DNA from: Edaphochlamys debaryana
Lineage: Eukaryota > Chlorophyta > Chlorophyceae > Chlamydomonadales
Reading direction: 5' to 3'
Length of the DNA: 64,000 nucleotides
NCBI GenBank assembly: GCA_016858145.1
Contig: JAEHOE010000035.1
Coordinates: 558,001 to 622,000, forward strand
Shown: piece after piece, positions 36,214-49,061 of the stretch
Layout of the letters: every line of letters starts with the position of its first letter
Position numbering within the stretch: position 1 is the first letter of the stretch
The notes under the pieces: model-generated
What the model was told of the DNA's origin: nothing
Database searches by the model: none
The model's input: only the letters and a program-made list of their open reading frames with translations
Translations under genes and position numbers: made by a program

Positions 36214-39200
36214 TCAAGCCGTCGCAGGCGCCGGAGGTAAAGGCCGGAACGTCTGGTATCCGAAGAGGATGGGGCAGGCGCTGTCAGGAGCCGCCGGGAA
36301 GCCGCTGGCTGCGTTGGCTGCGTTGCAGTTCTTCCTGGACGCAATGACCCCCCGCTGCCCGCTGTCGCCCTGGCACACCCAGTCCTTGACGCCGTCGCCG
36401 TCTGGGCATGGGCAGGGGGGCAGGGGGGCAGGGGGGCAGGGGGGCAGGGGGGCAGGGGGGCAGGGGGGCAGGGGGGCAGGGGGGCAGGGGGGCAGGGGGG
36501 CAGGGGGGCAGGGGGGCAGGGGGGCGGGGGGCAGGGGGGCAGGGGGGCAGGCGAATTGTGGTATGCTTCCTGATTTTCATAGGCAAGGCCGCATTGTGCA
36601 TGAAAACCATTCCATGCTTGCCCACCCTTACAGCCACCACGCACTGGTCCTACGTCGTCATGCCCCGGACTGCTGCCCGGGGCGGGACCCACCGCAGTCA
36701 ACGCTGAGGATGCGCCCCTGGCTGCAGAGCGAGCCCGACGGGTAGGGGCAGGAGGCTGCGGGGGGCGGCGAGGGGCAAGGGGTTCATGAGAGTGAGGGGT
36801 TGGGGCGCATAACCGAGAGGCGGTGTGCTGCCCTTCTGCACAAATAAACTCCGCAAAAGAGACTTGATGGCTTACTGTTTGCAGTGAGGGGCGGGCAGTA
36901 CGAGTCTGCTGCGCTCAGCGAGCAGCCGAGCCCTGAGCGGACCACCTTGATTGATGAAGAACCGCTTCCAAGGATGCAGACGAGGTCCTTAGGGCCGTCG
37001 CCATCTGCAAGCACGCACCGGGTATACCGGGTATAAGAAAGAGTTGTCGTACAGATTACAGCAGCCATCCCACTGAAAACCCCTGACCCACCGCAGTCGA
37101 GCTGCAAGGTCTGCCCGCTCGGGCACCAATCGCCTGCGGGCTTGGCGCAAAATGCGTTGAACACTGCTGGGCAGGTGAACGCCAGCGCATTGGGATAGCC
37201 CGTGTCAGCGTCCGCCGTACTGCAGTTCCTCGAGCTGAGGGCCACCCCTCGGGCCCCGGTGGTGTCAAAGAGAACAGCGTCGAGAAGCCCGTCGCCGTCT
37301 GCGTGGTGCGAGCAAGTGAGATACAGCGGTCAGCGTTCAAGCAAGCTCCCATGCCTATTGAGCACGCACCCACCGCAGTGGACGGACCTGACCCAGGCGG
37401 GTACCGCAGTCCGTGCCCTTCCCCGTCCGTCCGCCTGGTCCCCACCCCAGCTAAGCACAGATAGACCCACGCACCGCAGTCAATGTTAAGCCTCGTCTCT
37501 CCAGGACCTCCCTTCGTCCATTTGCCACACTCAGTCTTTTTGGCTGCGCAGCCAGCACGGGCGGCGGGCAAGAGAGGAGGGTTGGATCAAGCACGCAAGA
37601 CAGCAGAAAGGTGAGCCTGAGAGCGCGCCAACCCGGACTCACGATAGACCCGCGCTTTAATGCAGCTCTCGAAATTCGCGCCCAAGTCATTGCGTTGCAC
37701 CGTAGCTCCGTTCGGCCCTGTGAGGATGTTTCCCTTATAGATGCATGGTGCAATGCCAGCGGCCGCCATCACCGTAAACCTGAGGGCAGAAGCAACAGTC
37801 GACAAGAGTTGATTTAATAAATTACGAAGTTATAGCCCGCCGGCGTGAGGGCCCGGCGAATGCGGCCAAGATGTGGCCGGTGGTGGGGCATACATGGTAG
37901 GTGATGTAGCCCCACCCCCCAACCCCAGTAATTGGGGCAGGCACGGTTCGGCCGTCGTGTGATTTCTTTTGTTTATTTGTAAGTGACTATTACTTTGCGG
38001 GTGCAGAGCCAGATATGCAAGTAGGAGCAAATTGCGGAGCGGTTGGGCAATGCGCGCGGGGCAGAAATGCTGCATGTACCCGCCGTATCACGGCATCCAG
38101 CTGCAACTCAACTACCTCAACGACCCCCTAGAGCCATGCCACCTCATGCCATCTCACTGGCAGGCGTCAGATTCGTCACAAGCCGCCATGCACGAGCGCT
38201 TGTCCAAGGAATTGGAGCCCAGGTCAGTGCCAATGATATCCCTGCCGGCAGGAAGGGCAGAACGGGCGGTCAGCGTGCGTGCTGTGGCGGGACAGTAGTC
38301 TTGAGAGTCACGTGTCACTGTCAGCAAGCAGCCCTGATGATGACTCCAATAGCTAGCTAGCCCACGGAAATTAGCCTCGACCCTGTCTCACCAGAGCGGC
38401 ACGCAGTAGTAGTCTCCATAGTTGGGCCGGCTGAAGCAGGTTGTGGCGCTGGCGTCCGGGCCGTTGGTTCCAGTGGTTCCAGTAATATCATTGGTGCGCA
38501 GCGAGCCTGGGGCACGACGGGGATGGAGGGTATGTAAGGCATGATGGAGATGGGAGCAGCTTTGGATATCAGCTCCAACCTCATCTAGCTAGGAGCTGAA
38601 AGACGATATTTAGATTTGCGTGTGCTCTGAGGTAGGCCAGCAGCTGCTGGCAGCTGCAGCAAGCCCCGCCCTCGAGGGGCACGGATTGCCCTGGGCGGGC
38701 ACTATCCGTCCATATATCCCGTAGCACTAGTAGCACGTACCGCCCATGCCGCCGTTTACTCACATAGCCCCGTAGTCTGTTTGTAGACACTAAATTCGCA
38801 GGAGATGTTCCTGTTGCACTGTGCCTGGCACTCCGTATAGTTGGACGCTGATAGATCAACCCCAAGAGGTGTCCCCCGCATATCGATGCCACCGCGACAC
38901 AAAAGGCCTCCTCCTGTGCCCACACAGCAGCCAAACAAGAGGGGGAAGGGCGGGGCGGGGATGCCAGTTCAGAGCCCGCCCGGGCCCTGTTACACGGGGC
39001 GCGGCGGGGGTTAGGGATAGGTATCGATCGAGTTATAATTACAGAACCGGCTTTGTTAGGATGCCTGATGACTCCACTACTCTGGTTACCAAGTAAGGCC
39101 CACGCACCTTGGCTGGTCCACCTGAAGCGGGGCGCGTAGGCCTCGTGGATGCGCTTCAGGTCCGTCACCCGGAGGGCCCGGTTGTAGACCAGGACCGCTC

Positions 39201-42200
39201 CCAGCTGGGTGCGGCTCTTGGCCGATGCCATGCACCGGGACGTCCCCACGGTGAAGCGGTCCGGCCCCACCGAAAAGGGGATTTGGCCGGAGACCTTCTC
39301 GCGCAGCGTGATGCCGCCGAGTGCCCCTCCGAAGTAGTACTCCCCGGCAGTGCCACCGGGCTTCCTGACAAACGCGTGGAGAGTCCATCCCGGCTCCACA
39401 GGCACGGGCTTGGAGGTGCGGAAGGAGGATGCCCAGGACTCGGGTCCAGAGATGAAGGACTCCCGGGTCCCAAACAATAACCCGCTGGTGCTGGGGCCCG
39501 CCATGCAGCTCAGCTCAGCTACTAGGTAGTTGGCGCTCCAGTCAACGGTATACGCCTTGAGGGCCTGAATCACGACGATGGTGAACGCTGCTGCCGGGTC
39601 CGCACTCCAGTTGGGCAGGTCGCTCGTCACGACGCCGGCCGTGGAGCTCAGCTCCAGGACCCCGCCGCTGTACGTGGCGACGCCAGAGCCGTCCACGTCC
39701 ACAAAGGCCATGGCCTGGTCCCGACCCGAGCCGTACTGCGGGGAGCGGCGTGCGTGCGGCGGGGAGGAATACGCGGAGAGGTGAGGGATTAGAAGAGGAG
39801 AAGTCATTTAGTAAAGCCACGTGGCTAGGGCTTCCTGCCCTCTCTGGGCACGCATCCCCGCACCCCACCTTCACGTCTAGCCACGTCGTCGCCTCGCGGT
39901 TGTCCAGGCGCGACATGAGCACACCCGTGTTCGAGTCGAAGTGCGCGCACTCGGGCTGCAGGTCGGGGGGCAGGACCGTGGCCGTGCCTGGGGGGGTTTA
40001 GGGGACAGGGCGGTAGCGGAGGGCCGTGGGGTTGGTTCAGGTGTTTGTCGGTTGGCGGGGTGGGCTGGTTACGCTGCTTCAACCCTTTCGGGCGTTATAC
40101 AGCTAGCTATCGTGAGGTGCAGAGGTAGCAGAAGCGCCGGTAGCTGCTGGGTACACGCACCGTTCAGGCCAACGATGGACGGCGCAAGGGGCGGTGAAGG
40201 GGGTGTGGGCGGCGGGGAGAGCGGCACTGGTGGGAACGGCGAAGGCGGCGAAGGGGGCGGCGAGGGTGGTGGCGGCGGTGAAGGCGGGCGCGGGCTGGGG
40301 GGCGGCGGGGGCGGCCTTGGGGGCGGGCTTGGCGGCGGGGGCCGAGGGGGCGGGCTGGGGGGCGGGCTCGGGGGCGGCCGTGGGGGCGGTGGTGGTGTCG
40401 GCAACCAACAGCATGCCAACATCAATCCGTTGAGAGCAGTGTCATCTCCGCTAACTGGCGACTCGTATTTCACCTTGACGGGGGCGATTATAGGGAGCGA
40501 GGGGATCCCGTGGCCGAGTGAGTTGGTGCATGCACAGCATGTCGTGGGTTGGTTGGTCGTGGGAAGACCGCTACTGCTGCTTCAGGGGCTGCGTTCGCTA
40601 TGTCACCCGCACATTCACTTGCCGTACACGTACGTAACCCGATCTCACCCCCATGCCGCAGACGTACTGGCCCGCGAGACAGTATTTCCATCCTTGCCAG
40701 CTGCGGGGTGGGTCGCACCGTGGTGGCATTACTGATGAGGCTCCCCGGGGCAGGGGCAAGAAGGTGGCACACGACGAAGCCCAAGCGGAGTGCGTGAGCG
40801 AGCTGGCAGGGGCACCCGCGCTCAAGTCCATCAGCAGCGAGCAGGAGAGGCGAGTGGGCGGGCGTACTCGTAGATAGGCGGGGCACGGGCCGTCAAGCGC
40901 AGACCCGTGGCGGCGTGGGCATCCGTACCCTTTAGCCTAAGACCCTCGACCCTAGGTACACCCTAAGCCCTCCCGCCAAGTAGTTCTCATCCTTTGCCTT
41001 AACCTCACACCCGCTCGCCAAGCTCGCCAGCCACGCAATGACCCTCGCTCACTCACTCTCCCCAGATGCCGTCATAGGGGGCCAGGATCGTGCCCCCTTT
41101 GCACGCAAATTGAATACTGTTGGCGGCGGTGTCGTCGCTGCCGCCTTGCTGTGCCTCAAGGCGTAGGTTTGCTCCGATGATATAGCTGTGTCGAAACGGG
41201 GCGTATGAGGGAGGATGACGTTCGTCAAGGCGGCGTAAGAAGATGTCAGGGTGGATGACTACTTGTTTGCTCGGCCCCCAGCAGGTTGGCCTTGATCAGA
41301 CGGTGGCGGCGGATATAAGCCCCTCCCTGCTGCCTCCCGCTACTCCATCCTTGCATTACCGATCCCGGTCTGCTGCTGGATGGCCGGCGCACAGGCGCCC
41401 AGTGCCCCCCCAAGCAACCATGTCTCCTTGCATCCCTTCAAGCCAGCATGGCCAGCTCATCACCTTCCCGGTGGGCAGTACACCATTGTCGACCAGCCGC
41501 CCCAGTCGCCGTTCCAGATCAGCATGCTCGTTGTGGTCGAGGTGGCGCCATCGCAGGCCACATTGATGCCGTTCAGCGCGGTGTCGTCACCGCTGCATGC
41601 GGCAGACACATGCATGGGGAGGAGGAGGGATTGACTGAAGGGCGGCGGGGGGGTAGAGCCCCGCACGGTAGAGCCCCGCACAGCGGCAGTAGCGTCAGCC
41701 GAATTTCTTTTGCATGAAGCCCCTTGCGAGCGAGGCTGTACGCTCATGTATGCCTAACCCCTCGGCCTAGCCCGCTGCCTGCCACCCCGCCGCCGCTCAC
41801 CCTCCTTGAGAAGGCTCGAACCTCAGCTGCGCCCCCGTCATGTACGCAGGTCGGCCATCGTACTTGTTTATGCAACATTCCCAGTCGCGCCATGAGCCCC
41901 TGGATCACGGTACGGCAGCATGGGCAGGGAAAGGTTTGATGAGGAGCGGGCAGAGAGAGGGGAACTGAGCAGGGTGTGAAGGGGGTCCGGCGTCACAGGC
42001 AGTACAAGCCGCGCGAGCAGTGGCGTGCTTCTCTGCCCTCAGACTGAACACCCGCGGTTTGCCAAGGAACCCCTGGTGGCAAGTCCCTTCTAAGCCGCTC
42101 CACTTGATCCCGCCGCCGCATGTCCCCAAGCAACAGCACGCCCATCGACCGCCGTCGTACAAGCGCACGTGCCCGCAGCACTGCTGCACGCACGCACGGC

Positions 42201-44282
42201 ACTTTCCCGGTTCCGCTATGTCATGACCTCACAACTCACCACCATCCATCGGACACAGTTACTGAGCCCGCGAAGGTCCCCGTGTTTCCTGCATTCGGAA
42301 AGGAGCAGACGGGAGGTGACAACGTTGCGGGAGACTGGCATACGAGAACAGACGGGGTAGACGTATGCACGTATCCAGGCCCTAGGGCCACTGCCTTGCG
42401 ATAGATCTGCAGGGAGCGCTTGGGTTCGAGTACCAGGTTCCCTCATCACCTCAGCCCATGGCGGCCGCCGCACTGCTGGGGTTCAGTTTGCCCACTGTCG
42501 GCCCGGCGTTGCATCAATTCGCATGCATCCAAGTGTTTTCCCCTCCACCCTTGAGTGTTTGGCAGCGTGAGCCGCTGCGAGTTACAGCCTTGGTCCTAAC
42601 CGAGTCCCAATTCCACGAGTTTAAGTCCGGTTCAAGGCCCCGACCGAGACGCCCCCGACTGAAACCCGGGTCACGGACTTCTGCTACTGCAGGATTAGGC
42701 TCGCTTGATCGCTAGACCCCTACACCGTATCCTACTCCGCGGCCGGGCTTTCCTCTGTACGTTACGGTACCCAACGAATGGCTGGCACAGCGCCCATTCG
42801 TTGTTGATTGCCCCGAGCACACGGGTGGGGCCTCGCGCTGGAAGCGGATAGTGGCCCCAGGCAGGAGGGGCCACGCACCTACCATGCGAGACAAGTCGAA
42901 GGTCTGCCGCATCATGCTATCCGGGGCCTGCTGGACGTGCACGCACTCCCGCCCTTCGACGCCTGGATGGCGGGTGCGGCGGGGTCCCTAGCGGTAATGC
43001 CCGACAACCTTGTGGACCCCTTTGCGAGGGCTCTGAGGTGCCGAGACTATTACGGTAGGTCACCACTCAAAGTGGACTTTGCGGCGCAGGAAGAAGAGGC
43101 GCAAGTCGAAGTGCGCGCATCGCATGATCCCCCCCACACGGTCCCCCCCCCGCCACACACACAAACACGCACAGACCCCAAGACACCCCGCCCCGGAAAC
43201 TGCCCTCCCAAGCACACACACACACAAGACCGCTCGGCACCCGATCATGCCTACTCTGAGCGTTGGTCCTCGGCCGGTGTCGGGGCGGCGGGCGGCCCGC
43301 GGCAGGGATGCCCAGGGATGGCCAAGTGGCCGAGCGAAAGCTGTCGGCGGGACAGGGTCCATCGTGTATCGCACAAGAGCTCCCAACTAATGTATGCAGC
43401 ATGTGCTGGTGCCGTTTGGTTGCAGTCTGCAGCAGACGCGTCGCGCGAGCCGCATCCAAGGCCGAACTCGGTGGTGTGTGAGACGAGAGCGGATGCTTCT
43501 ACAAAACGTGTCATATGAATTATCGCGAAAGTACTCGCGCTGTCTCGGCGCGAAAACAGCTGCAGGTTGATTTGAGAGGTTGTCCCGGTGAGGATCGCAG
43601 CAAAAGGGTCTTACTAACAGCACCTATGCAGGTCCTCGTCTATGGAAAGCTTGCGGGGCAAAAACGGCTTTCAGCGTCGTCTTCCCGCCATTCGCGTCGC
43701 GAACGCCCCGACGTCCACACCACGCGCCTGCCCAAGCGCAAAACAACTTAGCATACCGGTCGAGATTGACTGCACACCTATCGGTCCAACAAGCGGGCGC
43801 GGCCAGGTTGGACGGCGCCGGCACGCGGCATGCACGCCGAAACAGCGGTTTGTCCCGAAACGCCACGACAGCAACTCCCGGAGCCGGGCTCCAGGGAGAC
43901 GCGACCTATGGGAACCACGCGCGTCGATGCGTACGCGCTAAGTGCCGACAGCGGGGCGCGACGTCGAGGGGATGTTGCAAGAAAGCCGCGCGCACAACAC
44001 AGCCATTCATGACTTCCGGAGCTGCCTCCACATCCTGCGTGTGCTCGACAAGCTGAGCGGCTGCAAGCCTGTCAGGGCACGCACCCGCCGCGCCGCACGG
44101 TCACACCGTCTCCAACGTCGCGGACGTTCACGGTATCTTTGTTTTAGCTGCGCGACACCATAAATGGCGCCATGTCCCTCCATGTCACACTTACTGCAAA
44201 GGGCGTCGGCGGAGCTGAGCCACAGCATGAGGAAGGCGAGTACCAGCAGCAGAACGCTCCCGTCGCGTGGCCTGCGCCGCAT
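36214..44282 (-). CDS. Secreted VMO-I / Ser-Pro / LamG-like / PAN-like / DGDG-repeat protein (minus-strand paralogue)
   Basis: This is the inverted partner of the gene at 25639-32643, with the same domain order and, where checked, the same intron phases. Exon 1 (44195-44282) encodes a signal peptide (MRRRPRDGSVLLLVLAFLML...) and ends phase 1 at a GTAAGT donor, which fits exon 2 at 42240-42288. The VMO-I domain runs from there to about 40400 (SWRDWECCINKYDG, GDDTALNGINVACDG, DGIWGE, GDDTALNGLMLACC). The Ser-Pro hinge (about 40163-40400), LamG-like domain (about 39110-39990), PAN-like modules (about 37640-38925) and DGDG/Cys exons (37500 down to the TGA at 36214-36216) follow. The LamG part differs from its partner at three of about 205 residues, while the VMO and PAN parts are much more diverged. 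No stop or frameshift is seen, so both genes look intact. An in-frame ATG at 44348 would add 22 residues before the signal; I prefer 44282. Some internal exon edges are approximate. Confidence 0.83.
36411..36552 (-). repeat. 8-bp intronic minisatellite, short allele in the inverted paralogue
   Basis: The reverse complement shows about 17-18 TGCCCCCC units in the last intron of the minus-strand VMO gene, again running into the 3' splice site. The intron sequence beside it is nearly identical to that of the plus-strand gene. Confidence 0.95.
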
Positions 44283-45240
44283 CGAGGTCCTCTCGCCTTG
44301 AGTACCAAGGAGCGAGCGCGACCGGGCGTCCATGGCCAAAGCCGACACACGAATGCAGACCGCCGCTAGAGTACAATAACGTATGGACTTGAGGCGTGAT
44401 GCCGTTCCCGTCGCGGCCTACGCACAGCTGCGCACAAGGCAATGCTCTTCTGTTTGCAGTTGTGCTGCAGTGTACGCTCTCAGCGCTACGGAACTGTACT
44501 TCCGATACCGAGACACCCGAGACATCCAGTTCCGGAGCCTCGAAACCAAGGCCGCCGCGATTCCCCGGCGGAAACGGCGACCGTAGCCTACAGTAGCGGT
44601 CGGAGTGAGGAGTCTCAGCGGCAGGTGCGAAGGTACGAGGCCTGCATGACGGGGGCAGACTCGCGGGTCACGACCGGACGACCGTGGCTGCTCGAGGGCG
44701 GTCCCCGGTCCGTCCAGGAGACGAAGGCCCAGAAGCTCACACTGGCTAACTAGCGGCTTACGTTACAGCAGTTCGCTCCACACCCAATCTGCCCGCCCCA
44801 TCCCCAGCAAGCCCGGACCTGCAATCCCCTTCCCAGCGCTCAACCGCATCACCGCACAACACGCGCTGGTACACCCACGGATGCACACTCACTCAGACCT
44901 GCACAGACGCCTGCGCCTGCAATGGCACGCAGAGCAATCTAGCGGCCGCTTCCCCATCGGCCGTACCGGTGAGACTCATGGCCGTACCAGCCCGGTTTAG
45001 GCGATCTCCACCTAGCCCCACTCTTCCCTACAGCTCGACACCTGCTAGCCCTAGCGTGCTGCCCGCGGTACCGATCTCCCCCAGGACTGCGCGCTCTACC
45101 CCCTCTGGACTCACGCCCCACACCCCGCCTCTCGGCTCGACGCCCTGCTTCTCCGACCAAGCCGGCGCCTGCTCCTCCTCCGCCCCGCCCCGCCCTGCAC
45201 CCCACCCCCACCCGCCTCCGTCCCCACGCGGCCGCTCGCT
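44283..45240. other. Intergenic region between ClpR and the minus-strand VMO gene
   Basis: Both neighbours are on the minus strand. The right half should be the ClpR 3' UTR, with a TGTAA signal at 44763-44767 (minus). The left half should be the promoter of the VMO gene. No other feature is evident. Confidence 0.5.
44763..44767 (-). promoter_or_regulatory. Putative polyadenylation signal TGTAA for ClpR
   Basis: TGTAA on the minus strand, about 475 nt past the ClpR stop codon and the first such motif on that strand, matching the usual algal polyadenylation signal. Confidence 0.4.
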
Positions 45241-48200
45241 CTACGCCTGGCGCGTGAACTTGAACTTGGGCTTGTTGGTGTCGAACACCTCCTCCTCGCC
45301 GCCGCCCTGGTCCTTGGCCATCTTGCGGAAGCGGTTGAGCACGTAGCCGGGCACTAGCTTGTCCACCAGGCCCTCCTCGTAGGCCTCCTTGACGGAGAAG
45401 TAGCTGGGGGAGGGGAGGAGGGGGCGGGAGGGAGACGGGAGATTTTGCAAGTGAGCGGGGGTGACGGGAGACAGGGGAGGGTGGTGCAAAGAACATGGGG
45501 GGGAGTGAGGTGAAGTAAAAGCGGCGAGAACAGGAGGGAAGATGGGTGCGACCCCGCGCACCCCCCGACAATACCAGTGTCGCCCCGCAGGTATGTGCCC
45601 CTCCCGCCCTCGTCCCTCCGCCCCGCCCGCCGCCGGCGGCCCGGCCCCTCACCGCTTGCGGCTGAGGTACTGCTTCTGGCACGTCTCCAGGTCCTTGCCC
45701 GTGGAGCGGGCCAGGATGGCGGCGTAGTACTTGGTGGCGTACTCCAGCTCGGCGGCCTGAGGGGGGGAGGGGGGAGGGAGAGAATGAGGTGAGGAAGGTG
45801 AGGAGGGGGAGGGAGGAGGAGGGAGAGGAGGGGTGGGAGGGAGAGGGGTTGGGAGAGAGTAGGGAGGAGGGAGGCGCTGTCATCCCCTGAGCCCAACCAA
45901 CACGCTGACCCGGCCCGGCCCCACATAAACGCCACGACGCAGCCCATGAGGCCGCAAGCCCCAACAACAATGGCCTGCATCCGGCCCTCCGCAACCCTGT
46001 CCGTCCCCCTCCCTGCCCCCACCTGCAGCTGCGCGTCCACGGACTGCCCGAACACGCGGTTCATGATGGGCGGCGCGGTGGAGATCTTGGCGTGGGGGAA
46101 CGAGTACCTGGGGGGCGGGTGGGGAGGCGGGGGAGGGGAGCGCGCCGACGTTAGCGGAGGGCGGGGTGGCGGGTCCCCACGCGTGGGCGCCGCGCCTTCG
46201 GATCACTGACGCCTGGGCAGAGCTAGCAGCTCCCGTGCACGCCCCAGCCCCACAGAACCAGGCCAACGCAGTCATAAATCCCTGTCCCTTGGCCCTGCTG
46301 TGCGATGGCTTCCGCCCCGTCCCGGCCAACCCGTGCACCTGCGCCCGTCCCGTTCCCGCCTCCACTTCTTTCGACCTCCGCAGTCCCTCTTATCACGCCC
46401 TGTGCCACCACGTTTGTCCCTTGTGCCCGCTGGGCGCTTCCCGACTTTGCGTCCTCTGGGCCCGAAGTGCCCGGCTGTGTCAAGGCCCGCCGCCCCCACC
46501 ACACCGCCCGTGTCGCCACGCCCCGGTCCCTCCGGGCTCTTCCCCTCGCAAGGACGCCGCCCTCCTGTGCACATACAGGCCCCCGCAGCCCACCTGTGCC
46601 CCTTCTGCCCCGCCGACAGCAGCACCGCCGCCTGGTTCTGCGCCTTCCAGGTCACGCCCGTGTACAGGGGCGCGCGCGTGAAGCCCAGCGCCGCCCAAAT
46701 GGCGTAGAACTCATTGTCGGCAGAGATGGCCTGCGGGGGGGAGAAGAAGGGAGTGTAGTGGCGAGGAGGGGAGCAGTTAGCTGATGAAGCGCCACGCGCT
46801 CGACCCCCTCAGTCACTCCCCACCCAGCACCCGGCCCACCTGCCCCAATCCCACACCCACCCTCCATGCCCAAGCACACACACACACACGCAGCCCCACC
46901 TGGTTCTTGTCGTTGATGCAGCCGGTGGAGTTGAGGTAGACGTAGATGGGCCGCTGGCGGTTTCTGTCGTCGAAGTCCAGGTAGTAGCACTGGGCCACCA
47001 CCAGCTCCGTGACGGAGGGCAGGAACTGGGGGGGAAGGGGAGGAGGGTGGGGAGGAACGGGGGTGGTAGTTGCTGGAACGGGGGTGGGAAGGATGTTGCG
47101 GAGAACGGTGAGAGTGAGATGAATAATGGACATTAGGCTAGGGTGGAGAGCGGCGGGAAAACGGGGCCACGGAGAGTGGCGGTTGAGGCTGCTGCAGGCG
47201 CCTGGTGCTGGCGCCGTGTGCGCTTGCCACGTGCCCTGGCGCCATGTGCCCAGGGCGCCTGGCGCCTCTGTTTGGCGCCGGCTGGGATGCGGTCGTCCGG
47301 CGGGGAACCAGACGCCTGCTGTGGCCCCTGGGCCTGCTGCTGACGCTGGCCCCTTGCCCCCTGCGAAGGGCCGCCCGGGCGGCCGTGACCGCTGCCTGCG
47401 CTCCAGCTCCGCCCCAGCCTGCTGCCCGGACCCCGCTGCTCCCGAGCCACGCCTCCAGGAAACTCCGTTGCGCACGCCAGCAGTAGGTCGGCCTCCGGAA
47501 AGCGCCGCACACCTCGCTCCGCCCTGCCCCGTCCAGCTCCGCCCGACCCAGCGCCGCCGTCGCTGGCCCAAACCGCTGCAGTTGCGCCAATTGCAGCCCC
47601 CGCACACATCTGCAGGCGCCGTGGCAGCGGCCGCCCCGCCTGGGGCTGACTGCAACCGGGGCCACAGCCGCCCTCGCCCAGCTGCCCGGGCCGCGGCCTC
47701 CACCCCGCCACGTCACGCCGAGCGCTGGGCCCTGAGCGCCGAGGCGTTGTCATACAGCGATGCGCGGTACAGTAGCACGGCGCTGGGCCAAGCCGCTGCC
47801 GCGTGCGAGGCTCTCCCTCAGACCCGTGATCCGCACGCTGGAGCAAGCCAGCGCGGATGGATCGCCACGACGTGACCGCCAGGACCGATAGGACCGGCGG
47901 CAGACCTCCAGAATCGCCCAAAGGCCGAGTCCGAACCGGCACCGGCGCAGGAATGCCATGCACCTGGGTCCATCCAGCTGAGGGCGGCAGATCCCCGGAG
48001 CAGCTGCAGCAGCCAGCCCAGGCCGCAGGGGCTGAGGCCGGCGCCACTGCCACGTCGAGAGAGGGCCCAGGCCGCTGCCGCTGACCGCTCTCGGCCAGGA
48101 GCATCACTCGCGAGAGAAGCTCTTCCTCACAGCTGCTGTCGCTGTCTGACACGCATGAGGCCCGAAAAGGCCAAGGGACGCGAGGCCAGAAGCGTGCAAG

Positions 48201-49061
48201 CCTCACCCTCAGGCCCGTCCACCCCACCCCCTCCCTGCTTGCACGCCGCTCAGGAAGGGCTGTTCTTCCCAGAGTGGTCCTGGTCCCCACATTGCCCCCC
48301 CCTTCGAGAATCTGGTGACGCTGCTGCTGATTGCGTAGCTTACCGGCATGCTGATATAGATGACACGCTGCTGGAGCAGGAGCGATGGCAGGTCGGGAGG
48401 GTTCCCGAAGCGCTCCGCCTCCGGCAGGAAGATGGGTCGCCCCTCCGGATAGTTGGGGTAATCGCCGTAAGCGGCGCGCGCCCCGCTGTAGCGCCGGCTG
48501 GGCCGTGCACCGCCTGCCATGTTGGTGACGTTGTATCCAAACTGCTCCGGTTGGAACTTCTCTCCCCGCAGGTACGCCTTAGAAGACAGCGTTTTCTGCA
48601 TGGCGCGACGACACGCAGATCGGGGGAGTCCGCGCTTGCTGGCAAACGCATGCGGCTGCCGCTGGGCCACAAGGCCTTACCGGGTCGGGCATATCAGAAA
48701 GGGGCCCCGCGAGCCCTAGGGCACGGATCTGGCCTTCCGAGAGGCCATAGTTGGAGCGGCCACTCTCCTTCCCCAGGTCCAGCTCCGGCGCCGAGGTCGA
48801 GGCCGCCTGCTCCTCCTCCTGCTGCTGCTGCTGCTTCCCGGGCGCGAACCAATCGTACTGGGCACTCAGCCTGCTAGTCAGCTGGTAGTACTCGGCATCG
48901 CCATCGCTAAACTCAGCAGTAGGCCCAAAGGTGCGCCAATTGTTGTGAGCGACCGGCGATGCCCGTGCCGCCCGGCGCGCGACCACAGGGGCCGGTGCAC
49001 ATGGCGGCGGAGCAGTCGCCCGAAGCTTGGGGACGCGGGAAGCGGCTAGGGAGTGCTGCAT
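45241..49061 (-). CDS. Plastid Clp protease subunit, ClpR type (non-catalytic)
   Basis: Seven exons total 1248 nt (415 aa): 48681-49061, 48344-48595, 46900-47025, 46594-46730, 46023-46107, 45653-45756, 45241-45403. The N-terminus (MQHSLAASRVPKLRATAPPP), rich in Ala, Pro, Ser and Arg, looks like a chloroplast transit peptide. The Clp fold starts at NPPDLPSLLLQQRVIYISMP and continues through LPSVTELVVAQCYYLDF, RPIYVYLNSTG, NQAAVLLSAGQKGHRYSFPH and YFSVKEAYEEGLVDKLV. The nucleophile position, normally Ser in GQAAS-type motifs, reads Asn (WKAQNQAAV), and the His position of IHQP reads Thr (ISTAPP). It is therefore a ClpR subunit: it builds the protease ring in the chloroplast stroma without cutting. 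Which ClpR (1-4) it is cannot be settled by eye. A Gln/Glu-rich stretch (about residues 75-90) precedes the core. Intron 2 is 1.3 kb. The start is the first ATG of the open frame. Confidence 0.9.

Noticed and set aside
42712..43518. Open frames on both strands in the first intron of the minus-strand VMO gene, one reading APDSMMRQTFDLSRM before a GTAGGTG donor
   Set aside because: No family resemblance and no partner exons; exon 1 and exon 2 of the VMO gene join in phase without it.
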